NCBI GenBank assembly: GCA_036390995.1
Contig: DASWAT010000181.1
Span: 1-13,293 of the forward strand
Reading direction: 5' to 3'
DNA length: 13,293 nucleotides
Origin: DASQQQ01 sp036390995
GTDB taxonomy: Bacteria; Actinomycetota; UBA4738; HRBIN12
Each line of letters begins with the position of its first letter. Within the stretch, counting starts at the first letter, position 1. This document shows positions 12,382 through 13,293 of this stretch, piece after piece. Under the pieces are notes generated by a model, which saw only the letters and a list, made by a program, of their open reading frames with translations, searched no databases and was not told where the DNA came from. The position numbers and the translations under genes are program-made.

Positions 12382-13293
12382 TTACGCTTCGACATCACCC
12401 TTCCGGCGGCGGCTCCAGAAGAGGAGCCCACTTCCGGCCAGCAGGAGCACGAGGGCCAGGCCGGCCAACGGAACCACGCCTTCTGCTCCGGTGAAGGCGA
12501 TGCCGCTCGGCGGGGTCTTGGTCACGACGGCGCCGAGCACCACGTCGACCGAGGCCTTGTCGTCGTCCTTCACCTTGGTCCCGGTCTCGTCCGAACCCTC
12601 TGCGGTGCCGACGTTGTCGATCGAACCGGTCTGGTCCGGGATCACGTAGTCGGCGGTGCAGGTCTGACTCTGTCCGGGGTCGAGCGACGCGATGTCGCAG
12701 ATGTGGCCGATGACGTCGTCGTCCACCGAGATGTTGTACAGCGTGACGTCGCCGGTGTTCGTGACGACGTAGGTGTAGGTGATGGTGTCACCGGGCTCCC
12801 CCGAGGTCGGGTCGGCCGTCTTCACGATCCGGATGGCCGGGTGGATGATGTCCACCAGGTGGGTGTCCGTGTCGGAGACGGTCCCGTTGGGGCCGGTGCC
12901 CGTGGCCGTCGCCGTGTTCGGCAGCGGGTCAGGGTCGGACTGGGTCACGACGTGCGCACACGTGTAGTGCCATGTCTCGCTCGGCTCCAGGACGTCATCC
13001 TGATCACCGCCCGACTTCGATCCCAGCACCGGCGCCGCGTTGCAGATCGGGTCCGTCACGGTGATGTTCGTGAGCGGGGTCGAGGTGGTCAAGCTGACAT
13101 CGAACGTGTAGGTGATGGTGTCACCCACGTGAGCCAGAGCTGGCCCGCCTTTCACGATCTGGATCCCCGCCGGCGTCGGAGGCGGCGGAGGGGGAGTGGC
13201 GATGTCGTCGTTGGTGATCGTGCAGGTCTTGTGCTCACCAGCGGCGATCGTGCCGGTGCAGTCAGCCGAGTAGCTCGCCGCGTACCCGGTGGG
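12382..13293 (-). CDS. DUF11-repeat surface protein, C-terminal part (5' end outside window)
   Basis: The frame stays open to the right edge, so the first 46 visible codons lie upstream of the GTG at 13155 and the true start is outside the window; 303 residues are seen. In order: the end of an earlier beta domain finishing CTITNDD (about 30-37), a Pro-rich linker, one DUF11-type repeat (about 43-135), a second (about 153-235), then a sorting signal with IAFTG (265-269, bases 12487-12501), a hydrophobic segment (about 273-293) and an SRRRK tail. IAFTG resembles the LAxTG signals used by class E sortases in actinobacteria, implying covalent attachment to the cell wall. DUF11 repeats are Ig-like units of adhesins and other surface proteins. 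No sortase gene is in view. Confidence 0.85.
   Translation of the reverse strand, partial: PTGYAASYSADCTGTIAAGEHKTCTITNDDIATPPPPPPTPAGIQIVKGGPALAHVGDTITYTFDVSLTTSTPLTNITVTDPICNAAPVLGSKSGGDQDDVLEPSETWHYTCAHVVTQSDPDPLPNTATATGTGPNGTVSDTDTHLVDIIHPAIRIVKTADPTSGEPGDTITYTYVVTNTGDVTLYNISVDDDVIGHICDIASLDPGQSQTCTADYVIPDQTGSIDNVGTAEGSDETGTKVKDDDKASVDVVLGAVVTKTPPSGIAFTGAEGVVPLAGLALVLLLAGSGLLFWSRRRKGDVEA
12773..13125. repeat. 20-base exact direct repeat within the DUF11 gene
   Basis: GTGTAGGTGATGGTGTCACC occurs at 12773-12792 and again at 13106-13125, 333 bases apart. On the coding strand both encode the GDTITYT segment of successive DUF11 repeats. It marks the internal repeat unit of the surface protein, and is a place where unequal recombination could change repeat number. 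Confidence 0.85.

Noticed and set aside
1..13293. CRISPR array, insertion sequence or defence island
   Set aside because: No spaced short repeats, transposase, terminal inverted repeats or recognisable defence genes were found; the only nuclease-like genes are the DUF151 protein and the lone PD-(D/E)XK-like protein.

Overview
This is a GC-rich, gene-dense bacterial chromosomal window. Its gene order points to the Actinomycetota: pgsA, gcvH, a GarA-type FHA protein, a MerR regulator (FtsR/Rv1828 type), a DUF151 bifunctional nuclease, a second MerR regulator (Rv1830 type) and a glycine decarboxylase P-protein. This is the conserved block known from Mycobacterium tuberculosis (Rv1822, Rv1826 to Rv1832). 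Several traits suggest a deep-branching or uncultivated lineage rather than Mycobacterium or Streptomyces: a P-protein split into two genes, a zinc ribbon fused to the FHA protein, and extra genes inserted in the block. No finer taxonomy can be read from the sequence alone.

Layout, left to right. (1) 1-1979: cmk and der, overlapping by GTGA. (2) 2025-2102: tRNA-Pro(GGG) with encoded CCA. (3) 2103-2462: 360 bases without a gene but rich in hairpins. (4) 2463-3530: pgsA and gcvH. (5) 3571-4848: a good sigma70-like promoter, a leader with competing hairpins, then the zinc-ribbon/FHA gene and ftsR, overlapping by ATGA. (6) 4856-7276: a D,D-carboxypeptidase, hpt and the bifunctional nuclease, all on the plus strand. 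(7) 7304-7882, minus strand: a degenerate CAP-domain secreted protein. (8) 7928-8748: the second MerR gene and a small PD-(D/E)XK-like protein, overlapping by GTGA. (9) 8814-11605: gcvPA and gcvPB, overlapping by GTGA. (10) 11820-12287: a second CAP-domain protein with more intact active-site residues. (11) 12327-12358: a perfect 32-base palindrome, probably a two-way terminator. (12) 12382-13293, minus strand: the C-terminal part of a DUF11-repeat surface protein with a sortase-type anchor, running off the right edge.

The core theme is glycine cleavage (H protein and both P subunits; the T and L proteins are absent here), placed next to an FHA regulator and two MerR regulators that in better-studied actinobacteria link central metabolism and cell division. 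Around it lie housekeeping genes for nucleotides (cmk, hpt), ribosome assembly (der), phospholipid (pgsA) and peptidoglycan (D,D-carboxypeptidase). Secreted or surface proteins occur at two separate points: the minus-strand CAP gene at 7304-7882, and the second CAP gene plus the DUF11 protein at the right end.

Nothing here is clearly a new defence or mobile system. The items most worth a second look are the zinc-ribbon form of GarA with its two-state leader, the PD-(D/E)XK-like gene coupled to the MerR gene, and the intact/degenerate pair of CAP genes flanking the second half of the gcv region.
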